NCBI GenBank assembly: GCA_030386875.1
Contig: CM059580.1
Span: forward strand, 954,338 to 1,018,337
Source: Morinoia aosen
Taxonomy: Eukaryota; Arthropoda; Malacostraca; Amphipoda; Talitridae
DNA: 64,000 bases
Direction: 5' to 3'
Position numbers and translations under genes: made by a program. This document shows, one piece after another, positions 46,083 through 58,200 of this stretch (positions within the stretch are counted from its first letter, which is position 1; every line of letters starts with the position of its first letter). A model generated the notes under the pieces. The model was not told the origin of the DNA and searched no databases. It saw only the letters and a program-made list of their open reading frames with translations.

Positions 46083-46325
46083 GATGCAAGTGGGAAACAG
46101 AGGACCATAAGAGGGAAACAGAGGGCCATAAGAGGGGAAACAGAGGACCATAAGAGGGAAACAGAGGACCATAAGAGGGAAACAGAGGACCATAAGAGGG
46201 AAACAGAGGACCATAAAAGGGAAACAGAAGACCATAAAAGGGAAACAGAAGACCATAAAAGGGAAACAGAGGACCGTAAGAGGGAAACAGAGGACCATAA
46301 GAGGGCAACACAGGGACACAGGCAG
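46083..46325. repeat. Second 21-bp array, about 11 copies
   Basis: AGAGGACCATAAGAGGGAAAC units with the same period as the preceding array and the shared word AAGAGGGAA. Probably a diverged subfamily of it. Confidence 0.95.
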
Positions 46326-46566
46326 GAAACATGAAGACCGAGGGAAGGCGTACGACTACCCCCGAGAGCACAACGCATACGCCACGCTACGCAGCGACGG
46401 TTACGCTTCTTCTGCGGGGTGCGGGCACGGCGTGCCCTCGGCCGCCTCTCTAGAGAGCTGCCCCCTCTCTAGAGAGGCTCTGTACACATGCCCTCTTTAA
46501 GCAGATGCCCTCTCCGGCAGCGGCTGCAGAGCGGTGCCCTTTAGCAAACAGACAAGGGTACATCGA
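46326..46566. other. Short unassigned segment
   Basis: Contains GCACGGCGTGC and CTCTCTAGAGAG palindromes (46438-46483). No gene. Confidence 0.4.
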
Positions 46567-46965
46567 TGGTGTGCGATGAGTGCATTATTGCACGCTCATA
46601 GATGGTGTGTGATGAGTGCACTATTAACACGCTCACTACACACACGTGGAATATAGATGGGCGTACCAGTATCACGGATACGCTTGTCAATGGTGTGTGA
46701 TGAGTGCACTATTAACACGCTCACTACACACAATATAGATGAGCGTACCAGTATCACAGATACGCTTGTCAATGGTGTGTGATGAGTGCACTATTAACAC
46801 GCTCACTACACACAATATAGATGAGCGTACCAGTATCACGGATACGCTTGTCAATGGTGTGTGATGAGTGCACTATTAACACGCTCACTACACACAATAT
46901 AGATGAGCGTACCAGTATCGCGGATACGCTTGTTAATGGTGTGTGATGAGCGTATATGTGATACA
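46567..46965. repeat. 82-bp minisatellite, about 4.5 copies
   Basis: ATGGTGTGTGATGAGTGCAC recurs at 46690, 46772 and 46854, with diverged copies at both edges. Each unit carries AGTATCACGGATACGC, the dispersed GTATCAC-GATAC inverted repeat. Confidence 0.95.
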
Positions 46966-47354
46966 GGCTTCACTACTGATGTTGCCTACACTCATCCTCC
47001 ACCACACCAAATTACGCAAGCAAATAACGGCATTACAGGGCACCAGGAGCACAGTCCTTGACAGCCACGCCAGGTGTTGACAACACATGTTTCATCTCAC
47101 GCACCTTTTTCTTATCAACATTTTATTTCCGTACGACTTTGTGAGTAAATAAAATGTCGGATGAGTAATTTCACCGGTATTTTTGCAAGGACATCATTTC
47201 GATAAGGTTTGTGTGTGTCAGACAGCTGTGATATTTTCTACAGCTTTAACATTCAGAGTAGATTTATAGATCTATATGCGCAACATTTGTATTTCTTACG
47301 AAGGATTGCACCCATATGAAGGATTAATCCCCTTCCACTGGGGCAGAATTGAAC
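46966..47354. other. Unassigned non-coding DNA
   Basis: No gene or element recognised. Confidence 0.4.
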
Positions 47355-47714
47355 TTAAGTGCGCCACCGGTGGTACACGGAGGGAACTTTCATGACGCTG
47401 CAGACCGACCAGTAGTCACAAACACAATTTCCATAAATACTCAATCAAAGCTAAATGAAGGTCCGATCCAGGCCATTCCTGCTATTTTCAACACTGACTG
47501 CGACTACTAAATATTAAGTTCAACACCAAACTCAAATTTAAAGTCAATTGTAGTGAACTACTTTGAAAATAGCAAACATGGACTGGATCGTGCCTTCATT
47601 TAGCTTTGATGAAGTATTTATGGAAATTGTGTTTGCGACTACTGGACGGTCAGCAGCATCATGAAAGTCCCCTCCGTGTACCACCGGTGGGGCACGTCGC
47701 AGCCAAAGAATTAA
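47355..47714. mobile_element. TTAA foldback element, full copy (reference for the family)
   Basis: 360 bp between TTAA (47355-47358) and TTAA (47711-47714). The right arm, inverted, reads TTAATTCTTTGGCTGCGACG, then CCACCGGTGGTACACGGAGG. The left arm matches it over about 145 bp, with the first about 15 bp deleted after TTAA. The centre (about 47500) contains ACTGCGACTACTAAATATTA. No coding capacity: a non-autonomous hairpin MITE. TTAA flanks suggest piggyBac-type mobilisation (inference). Confidence 0.85.
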
Positions 47715-48287
47715 GCCAGCCATACCACGTACAGAAGGTCACCCATGCCCTTTAAAACGTAGGGTACTCTCCAAATTTAAAGAGCTCCAGACTCTCTAAA
47801 TAAAAGAGCTCGGTGCTCTCTAGAACGCTCTGCGCACCACTCTATTGGTGCACTCGGCACCTCGCACCTCTCCTCAGGCGGGCCGAGCTCTGCTTGATAT
47901 CCATCTCTTCTTAATATCTATATCCTCTTGATATCCATCTCTTCTTGATATCTTAATATCTGCATCCTCTTGATATCCATATCCTCCCTAACATCGATCA
48001 TTTCGTACACGCCAATCGTAGCTAAACATCCACCTCATCTTTGTGATATTCGCTTAGCATCCATCTTCTCTTGGTAATATCTGCGCAATATCCATCCCCT
48101 CTTAATAGCACTCAATAATACCTCACAACATCCATATCCTCCTCAATATTCCCTTAATATCCACCGCCTTCTGACACACCAACCCTAGCTGACACTAGGT
48201 CTAGTCTTCGCTAGTGCATGACACGGTAGGCTTCCGCCGCCCCCTGTCTCAGTCGCACGGGGCGCATAATGAGTAGTGAAGTGTTTT
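47715..48287. repeat. Degenerate ATATCCATCTCTTCTTGAT repeats and flanking DNA
   Basis: From about 47895 to 48175, ATATCCATCTCTTCTT, ATATCTGCATCCTCTTG and similar words recur every 17-25 bp. The rest is unassigned. No gene. Confidence 0.6.
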
Positions 48288-48800
48288 GTAGGGTTAATTA
48301 CTCCTCTTACTTGCCTACTTAATTAGGTGATTAATTAGGTACATATGTGGTAGGATTAATTACTCCTCTTACTTGCCTACTTAATTAGGTGATTAATTAG
48401 GTACATATGTTGTAGGGTTGATTACTCCTCTTACTTGCCTACTTAATTAGGTGATTAATTAGGTACCTATGTTGTAGGGTTGATTACTCCTCTTACTTGC
48501 CTACTTAATTAGGTGATTAATTAGGTACATATGTGGTAGGGTTAATTACTCCTCATACTTGCCTACTTAATTAGGTGATTAATTAGGTACATATGTTGTA
48601 GGGTTAATTACTCCTCTTACTTGCCTACTTAATTAGGTGATTAATTAGGTACATATGTTGTAGGGTTAATTACTCCTCTTACTTGCCTACTTAATTAGGT
48701 GATTAATTAGGTACATATGTTGTAGGGTTAATTACTCCTCTTACTTGCCTACTTAATTAGGTGATTAATTAGGTACATTTGTGGTAGGATTAATTACTCC
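48288..48800. repeat. 62-bp minisatellite with three TAATTA cores per unit, about 8 copies
   Basis: GTAGGGTTAATTACTCCTCT, ACTTAATTAGGTGATTAATTAGG (two adjacent cores) and TACATATGTTG, starting at 48288 and 48350 and on. Right-edge unit is diverged. Confidence 0.96.
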
Positions 48801-48852
48801 CTCATTACTACAGCGTGAGATTGTGGTGAGCGTATCTGTGATACGGGCCTCA

Positions 48853-51000
48853 CCACCTCCCCAGTGTTGCCTGCACTAACCCCTCACCACCTCCCCAGTG
48901 TTGCCTGCACTAACCCCTCACCACCTCCCCAGTGTTGCCTGCACTAACCCCTCACCACCTCCCCAGTGTTGCCTGCACTAACCCCTCACCACCTCCCCAG
49001 TGTTGCCTGCACTAACCCCTCACCACCTCCCCAGTGTTGCCTGCACTAACCCCTCACCACCTCCCCAGTGTTGCCTGCACTAACCCCTCACCACCTCCCC
49101 AGTGTTGCCTGCACTAACCCCTCACCACCTCCCCAGTGTTGCCTGCACTAACCCCTCACCACCTCCACAGTGTTGCCTGCACTAACCCCTCACCACCTCC
49201 CCAGTGTTGCCTGCACTAACCCCTCACCACCTCCCCAGTGTTGCCTGCACTAACCCCTCACCACCTCCCCAGTGTTGCCTGCACTAACCCCTCACCACCT
49301 CCCCAGTGTTGCCTGCACTAACCCCTCACCACCTCCCCAGTGTTGCCTGCACTAACCCCTCACCACCTCCCCAGTGTTGCCTGCACTAACCCCTCACCAC
49401 CTCCCCAGTGTTGCCTGCACTAACCCCTCACCACCTCCCCAGTGTTGCCTGCACTAACCCCTCACCACCTCCACAGTGTTGCCTGGACTAACCCCTCACC
49501 ACCTCCCCAGTGTTGCCTGGACTAACCCCTCACCACCTCCCCAGTGTTGCCTGCACTAACCCCTCACCACCTCCCCAGTGTTGCCTGCACTAACCCCTCA
49601 CCACCTCCCCAGTGTTGCCTGCACTAACCCCTCACCACCTCCCCAGTGTTGCCTGCACTAACCCCTCACCACCTCCCCAGTGTTGCCTGCACTAACCCCT
49701 CACCACCTCCCCAGTGTTGCCTGCACTAACCCCTCACCACCTCCCCAGTGTTGCCTGCACTAACCCCTCACCACCTCCCCAGTGTTGCCTGCACTAACCC
49801 CTCACCACCTCCCCAGTGTTGCCTGCACTAACCCCTCACCACCTCCCCAGTGTTGCCTGCACTAACCCCTCACCACCTCCACAGTGTTGCCTGGACTAAC
49901 CCCTCACCACCTCCCCAGTGTTGCCTGCACTAACCCCTCACCACCTCCCTAGTGTTGCCTGCACTAACCCCTCACCACCTCCCCAGTGTTGCCTGCACTA
50001 ACCCCTCACCACCTCCCCAGTGTTGCCTGCACTAACCCCTCACCACCTCCCCAGTGTTGCCTGCACTAACCCCTCACCACCTCCCCAGTGTTGCCTGCAC
50101 TAACCCCTCACCACCTCCCCAGTGTTGCCTGCACTAACCCCTCACCACCTCCCCAGTGTTGCCTGCACTAACCCCTCACCACCTCCCCAGTGTTGCCTGC
50201 ACTAACCCCTCACCACCTCCCCAGTGTTGCCTGCACTAACCCCTCACCACCTCCCCAGTGTTGCCTGCACTAACCCCTCACCACCTCCCCAGTGTTGCCT
50301 GCACTAACCCCTCACCACCTCCCCAGTGTTGCCTGCACTAACCCCTCACCACCTCCCCAGTGTTGCCTGCACTAACCCCTCACCACCTCCCCAGTGTTGC
50401 CTGCACTAACCCCTCACCACCTCCCCAGTGTTGCCTGCACTAACCCCTCACCACCTCCCCAGTGTTGCCTGCACTAACCCCTCACCACCTCCCCAGTGTT
50501 GCCTGCACTAACCCCTCACCACCTCCCCAGTGTTGCCTGCACTAACCCCTCACCACCTCCCCAGTGTTGCCTGCACTAACCCCTCACCACCTCCCCAGTG
50601 TTGCCTGCACTAACCCCTCACCACCTCCCCAGTGTTGCCTGCACTAACCCCTCACCACCTCCCCAGTGTTGCCTGCACTAACCCCTCACCACCTCCCCAG
50701 TGTTGCCTGCACTAACCCCTCACCACCTCCCCAGTGTTGCCTGCACTAACCCCTCACCACCTCCCCAGTGTTGCCTGCACTAACCCCTCACCACCTCCCC
50801 AGTGTTGCCTGCACTAACCCCTCACCACCTCCCCAGTGTTGCCTGCACTAACCCCTCACCACCTCCCCAGTGTTGCCTGCACTAACCCCTCACCACCTCC
50901 CCAGTGTTGCCTGCACTAACCCCTCACCACCTCCCCAGTGTTGCCTGCACTAACCCCTCACCACCTCCCCAGTGTTGCCTGCACTAACCCCTCACCACCT
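48853..51000. repeat. 34-bp minisatellite, about 63 copies, cut by the assembly gap
   Basis: CCTCACCACCTCCCCAGTGT plus TGCCTGCACTAACC. Very homogeneous, with rare CCACAGTG, CCTAGTG and GCCTGGAC variants. True length unknown because the gap follows directly. Confidence 0.98.
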
Positions 51001-51500
51001 NNNNNNNNNNNNNNNNNNNNNNNNNNNNNNNNNNNNNNNNNNNNNNNNNNNNNNNNNNNNNNNNNNNNNNNNNNNNNNNNNNNNNNNNNNNNNNNNNNNN
51101 NNNNNNNNNNNNNNNNNNNNNNNNNNNNNNNNNNNNNNNNNNNNNNNNNNNNNNNNNNNNNNNNNNNNNNNNNNNNNNNNNNNNNNNNNNNNNNNNNNNN
51201 NNNNNNNNNNNNNNNNNNNNNNNNNNNNNNNNNNNNNNNNNNNNNNNNNNNNNNNNNNNNNNNNNNNNNNNNNNNNNNNNNNNNNNNNNNNNNNNNNNNN
51301 NNNNNNNNNNNNNNNNNNNNNNNNNNNNNNNNNNNNNNNNNNNNNNNNNNNNNNNNNNNNNNNNNNNNNNNNNNNNNNNNNNNNNNNNNNNNNNNNNNNN
51401 NNNNNNNNNNNNNNNNNNNNNNNNNNNNNNNNNNNNNNNNNNNNNNNNNNNNNNNNNNNNNNNNNNNNNNNNNNNNNNNNNNNNNNNNNNNNNNNNNNNN
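51001..51500. other. Assembly gap of exactly 500 N
   Basis: No sequence. The round length indicates a placeholder between contigs. Two different minisatellites lie at the two lips. Confidence 1.
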
Positions 51501-52127
51501 GTCAACACAGACCCAGCCAAGAGGTCAACACAGACCCAGCCAAGAGGTCAACACAGACCCAGCCAAGAGGTCAACACATACCCAGCCAAGGGGTCAACAC
51601 AGACCCAGCCAAGAGGTCAACACAGACCCAGCCAAGAGGTCAACACAGACCCAGCCAAGGAGTCAACACAGACCCAGCCAAGGGGTCAACACAGACCCAG
51701 CCAAGGGGTCAACACAGACCCAGCCAAGGGGTCAACACAGACCCAGCCAAGGGGTCAACAAAGACCCAGCCAAGGGGTCAACACAGACCCAGCCAAGGGG
51801 TCAACACAGACCCAGCCAAGGGGTTAACACAGACCCAGCCAAGGGGTCAACACAGACCCAGCCAAGGGGTTAACACAGACCCAGCCAAGGGGTCAATACA
51901 GACCCAGCCAAGGGGTCAACACAGACCCAGCCAAGGGGTCAACACAGACCCAGCCAAGGGGTCAACACAGACCCAGCCAAGGGGTCAACACAGACCCAGC
52001 CAAGGGGTCAACACAGACCCAGCCAAGGGGTCAACACAGACCCAGCCAAGGGGTCAACACAGACCCAGCCAAGAGGTCAACACAGACCCAGCCATGGGGT
52101 CAACACAGACCCAGCCAAGGGGTCAAA
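51501..52127. repeat. 23-bp minisatellite, about 27 copies, starting at the gap
   Basis: GTCAACACAGACCCAGCCAA plus GGG or GAG. AAGAGG variants cluster near the gap. Confidence 0.97.
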
Positions 52128-52282
52128 AGCTAGTCAAATAACGCTAGTCTGAGGAAATTAAATAATTAGAATAATTAAAAGTAATTAAACAGGGTTCAGC
52201 CGGTTAGCAGTGTTGCCAAATTGCCCTTTTCCACGTCAACAATCCCATATCTGCCCATTTCCCCTCATGGCGAGCTGGCAAC
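52128..52282. other. Short spacer with similarity to the far flank of the 54-bp array
   Basis: CCTCATGGCGAGCTGGCAACACTGC (split here at GCGAGC) resembles CCTCATGATTGGCAACACTG at 60401, beyond the other end of the next array. Confidence 0.45.
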
Positions 52283-55200
52283 ACTGCACGCCCAACTTTA
52301 CACTTACAACGAAGAAATCCCTTCATTAATCCCAACAACACACGCCCAACTTTACACTTACAGCGAAGAAATCCCTTCATTAATCCCAACAACACTGCAC
52401 GCCCAACTTTACACTTACAACGAAGAAATCCCTTCATTAATCCCAACAACACACGCCCAACTTTACACTTACAACGAAGAAATCCCTTCATTAATCCCAA
52501 CAACACACGCCAACTTTACACTTACAGCGAAGAAATCCCTTCATTAATCCCAACAACACACGCCCAACTTTACACTTACAGCGAAGAAATCCCTTCATTA
52601 ATCCCAACAACACTGCACGCCCAACTTTACACTTACAGCGAAGAAATCCCTTCATTAATCCCAACAACACACGCCCAACTTTACACTTACAGCGAAGAAA
52701 TCCCTTCATTAATCCCAACAACACACGCCCAACTTTACACTTACAACGAAGAAATCCCTTCATTAATCCCAACAACACACGCCCAACTTTACACTTACAG
52801 CGAAGAAATCCCTTCATTAATCCCAACAACACACGCCCAACTTTACACTTACAGCGAAGAAATCCCTTCATTAATCCCAACAACACACGCCCAACTTTAC
52901 ACTTACAACGAAGAAATCCCTTCATTAATCCCAACAACACACGCCCAACTTTACACTTACAACGAAGAAATCCCTTCATTAATCCCAACAACACACGCCC
53001 AACTTTACACTTACAGCGAAGAAATCCCTTCATTAATCCCAACAACACACGCCCAACTTTACACTTACAGCGAAGAACTCCCTTCATTAATCCCAACAAC
53101 ACACGCCCAACTTTACACTTACAGCGAAGAAATCCCTTCATTAATCCCAACAACACACGCCCAACTTTACACTTACAGCGAAGAAATCCCTTCATTAATC
53201 CCAACAACACACGCCCAACTTTACACTTACAACGAAGAAATCCCTTCATTAATCCCAACACACGCCTAACTTTACACTTACAGCGAAGAAATCCCTTCAT
53301 TAATCCCAACAACACACGCCCAACTTTACACTTACAGCGAAGAAATCCCTTCATTAATCCCAACAACACACGCCCAACTTTACACTTACAGCGAAGAAAT
53401 CCCTTCATTAATCCCAACAACACACGCCCAACTTTACACTTACAGCGAAGAAATCCCTTCATTAATCCCAACAACACACGCCCAACTTTACACTTACAAC
53501 GAAGAAATCCCTTCATTAATCCCAACAACACACGCCCAACTTTACACTTACAACGAAGAAATCCCTTCATTAATCCCAACAACACACGCCCAACTTTACA
53601 CTTACAGCGAAGAAATCCCTTCATTAATCCCAACAACACACGCCCAACTTTACACTTACAGCAAAGAAATCCCTTCATTAATCCCAACAACACACGCCCA
53701 ACTTTACACTTACAGCAAAGAAATCCCTTCATTAATCCCAACAACACACGCCAACTTTACACTTACAGCAAAGAAATCCCTTCATTAATCCCAACAACAC
53801 ACGCCAACTTTACACTTACAACGAAGAAATCCCTTCATTAATCCCAACAACACACGCCCAACTTTACACTTACAGCAAAGAAATCCCTTCATTAATCCCA
53901 ACAACACACGCCAACTTTACACTTACAGCAAAGAAATCCCTTCATTAATCCCAACAACACACGCCAACTTTACACTTACAACGAAGAAATCCCTTCATTA
54001 ATCCCAACAACACACGCCCAACTTTACACTTACAGCAAAGAAATCCCTTCATTAATCCCAACAACACACGCCAACTTTACACTTACAACGAAGAAATCCC
54101 TTCATTAATCCCAACAACACACGCCCAACTTTACACTTACAGCAAAGAAATCCCTTCATTAATCCCAACAACACACGCCCAACTTTACACTTACAGCAAA
54201 GAAATCCCTTCATTAATCCCAACACTGCACGCCCAACTTTACACTTACAGCAAAGAAATCCCTTCATTAATCCCAACAACACACGCCAACTTTACACTTA
54301 CAACGAAGAAATCCCTTCATTAATCCCAACAACACACGCCCAACTTTACACTTACAGCAAAGAAATCCCTTCATTAATCCCAACAACACTGCACGCCCAA
54401 CTTTACACTTACAGCAAAGAAATCCCTTCATTAATCCCAACAACACACGCCCAACTTTACACTTACAGCAAAGAAATCCCTTCATTAATCCCAACAACAC
54501 TGCACGCCCAACTTTACACTTACAGCGAAGAAATCCCTTCATTAATCCCAACAACATAAGCCCAACTTTACACTTACAACGAAGAAATCCCTTCATTAAT
54601 CCCAACAACACTGCACGCCCAACTTTACACTTACAGCGAAGAAATCCCTTCATTAATCCCAACAACACTGCACGCCCAACTTTACACTTACAACGAAGAA
54701 ATCCCTTCATTAATCCCAACAACACACGCCCAACTTTACACTTACAGCAAAGAAATCCCTTCATTAATCCCAACAACACTGCACGCCCAACTTTACACTT
54801 ACAGCAAAGAAATCCCTTCATTAATCCCAACAACACACGCCCAACTTTACACTTACAGCAAAGAAATCCCTTCATTAATCCCAACAACACTGCACGCCCA
54901 ACTTTACACTTACAGCGAAGAAATCCCTTCATTAATCCCAACAACATAAGCCCAACTTTACACTTACAACGAAGAAATCCCTTCATTAATCCCAACAACA
55001 CTGCACGCCCAACTTTACACTTACAGCAAAAAAATCCCTTCATTAATCCCAACAACACACGCCCAACTTTACACTTACAGCGAAGAAATCCCTTCATTAA
55101 TCCCAACAACACACGCCCAACTTTACACTTACAGCAAAGAAATCCCTTCATTAATCCCAGCAACACACGCCCAACTTTACACTTACAACGAAGAAATCCC

Positions 55201-58200
55201 TTCATTAATCCCAGCAACACACGCCCAACTTTACACTTACAGCAAAGAAATCCCTTCATTAATCCCAGCAACACACGCCCAACTTTACACTTACAGCGAA
55301 GAAATCCCTTCATTAATCCCAACAACACAAGCCCAACTTTACACTTACAACGAAGAAATCCCTTCAATAATCCCAACAACACTGCACGCCCAACTTTACA
55401 CTTACAGCAAAGAAATCCCTTCATTAATCCCAACAACACAAGCCCAACTTTACACTTACAACGAAGAAATCCCTTCATTAATCCCAGCAACACACGCCCA
55501 ACTTTACACTTACAGCAAAGAAATCCCTTCATTAATCCCAGCAACACACGCCCAACTTTACACTTACAACGAAGAAATCCCTTCATTAATCCCAACAACA
55601 CACGCCCAACTTTACACTTACAGCGAAGAAATCCCTTCATTAATCCCAACAACACACGCCCAACTTTACACTGTTAGCAAAGAAATCCCTTCATTAATCC
55701 CAACAACACTGCACGCCCAACTTTACACTTACAGCGAAGAAATCCCTTCATTAATCCCAACAACACAAGCCCAACTTTACACTTACAACGAAGAAATCCC
55801 TTCATTAATCCCAACAACACTGCACGCCCAACTTTACACTTACAGCGAAGAAATCCCTTCATTAATCCCAGCAACACACGCCCAACTTTACACTGTTAGC
55901 AAAGAAATCCCTTCATTAATCCCAACAACACTGCACGCCCAACTTTACACTTACAGCGAAGAAATCCCTTCATTAATCCCAACAACACTGCACGCCCAAC
56001 TTTACACTTACAGCGAAGAAATCCCTTCATTAATCCCAACAACACACGCCCAACTTTACACTTACAACGAAGAAATCCCTTCATTAATCCCAACAACACT
56101 GCACGCCCAACTTTACACTTACAGCGAAGAAATCCCTTCATTAATCCCAACAACACACGCCCAACTTTACACTTACAGCGAAGAAATCCCTTCATTAATC
56201 CCAACAACACACGCCCAACTTTACACTTACAGCGAAGAAATCCCTTCATTAATCCCAACAACGCACGCCCAACTTTACACTTACAGCGAAGAAATCCCTT
56301 CATTAATCCCAACAACACACGCCCAACTTTACACTTACAACGAAGAAATCCCTTCATTAATCCCAACAACACACACCCAACTTTACACTTACAACGAAGA
56401 AATCCCTTCATTAATCCCAACAACACACGCCCAACTTTACACTTACAGCGAAGAAATCCCTTCATTAATCCCAACAACACACGCCTAACTTTACACTTAC
56501 AGCGAAGAAATCCCTTCATTAATCCCAACAACACACGCCCAACTTTACACTTACAGCGAAGAAATCCCTTCATTAATCCCAACAACACTGCACGCCCAAC
56601 TTTACACTTACAGCGAAGAAATCCCTTCATTAATCCCAACAACACACGCCCAACTTTACACTTACAACGAAGAAATCCCTTCATTAATCCCAACAACACA
56701 CGCCCAACTTTACACTTACAGCGAAGAAATCCCTTCATTAATCCCAACAACACACGCCCAACTTTACACTTACAACGAAGAAATCCCTTCATTAATCCCA
56801 ACAACACACGCCCAACTTTACACTTACAGCGAAGAAATCCCTTCATTAATCCCAACAACACACGCCCAACTTTACACTTACAACGAAGAAATCCCTTCAT
56901 TAATCCCAACAACACACGCCCAACTTTACACTTACAGCGAAGAAATCCCTTCATTAATCCCAACAACACACGCCCAACTTTACACTTACAACGAAGAAAT
57001 CCCTTCATTAATCCCAACAACACACGCCCAACTTTACACTTACAGCGAAGAAATCCCTTCATTAATCCCAACAACACACGCCCAACTTTACACTTACAAC
57101 GAAGAAATCCCTTCATTAATCCCAACAACACACGCCCAACTTTACACTTACAGCGAAGAAATCCCTTCATTAATCCCAACAACACACGCCCAACTTTACA
57201 CTTACAACGAAGAAATCCCTTCATTAATCCCAACAACACACGCCCAACTTTACACTTACAACGAAGAAATCCCTTCATTAATCCCAACAACACACGCCCA
57301 ACTTTACACTTACAGCGAAGAAATCCCTTCATTAATCCCAACAACACACGCCCAACTTTACACTTACAACGAAGAAATCCCTTCATTAATCCCAACAACA
57401 CACGCCCAACTTTACACTTACAGCGAAGAAATCCCTTCATTAATCCCAACAACACACGCCCAACTTTACACTTACAACGAAGAAATCCCTTCATTAATCC
57501 CAACAACACACGCCCAACTTTACACTTACAGCGAAGAAATCCCTTCATTAATCCCAACAACACACGCCCAACTTTACACTTACAGCGAAGAAATCCCTTC
57601 ATTAATCCCAACAACACAAGCCCAACTTTACACTTACAGCGAAGAAATCCCTTCATTAATCCCAACAACACACGCCCAACTTTACACTTACAGCGAAGAA
57701 ATCCCTTCATTAATCCCAACAACACACGCCCAACTTTACACTTACAGCGAAGAAATCCCTTCATTAATCCCAACAACACAAGCCCAACTTTACACTTACA
57801 ACGAAGAAATCCCTTCATTAATCCCAACAACACACGCCCAACTTTACACTTACAACGAAGAAATCCCTTCATTAATCCCAACAACACAAGCCCAACTTTA
57901 CACTTACAGCGAAGAAATCCCTTCATTAATCCCAACAACACAAGCCCAACTTTACACTTACAGCGAAGAAATCCCTTCATTAATCCCAACAACACACGCC
58001 CAACTTTACACTTACAGCGAAGAAATCCCTTCATTAATCCCAACAACACTGCACGCCCAACTTTACACTTACAGCGAAGAAATCCCTTCATTAATCCCAA
58101 CAACACTGCACGCCCAACTTTACACTTACAGCAAAGAAATCCCTTCATTAATCCCAACAACACACGCCCAACTTTACACTTACAGCGAAGAAATCCCTTC

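Noticed and set aside
43560..46319. 919-codon minus and 797-codon plus frames (SFPLASL and RDARGKL repeats)
   Set aside because: Translations of the 21-bp array. Opposite-strand frames are equally long and there is no unique N- or C-terminal domain.
50938..52141. Frames running through the N block
   Set aside because: They exist only because N codons were read as open. Sequence on both sides is minisatellite.
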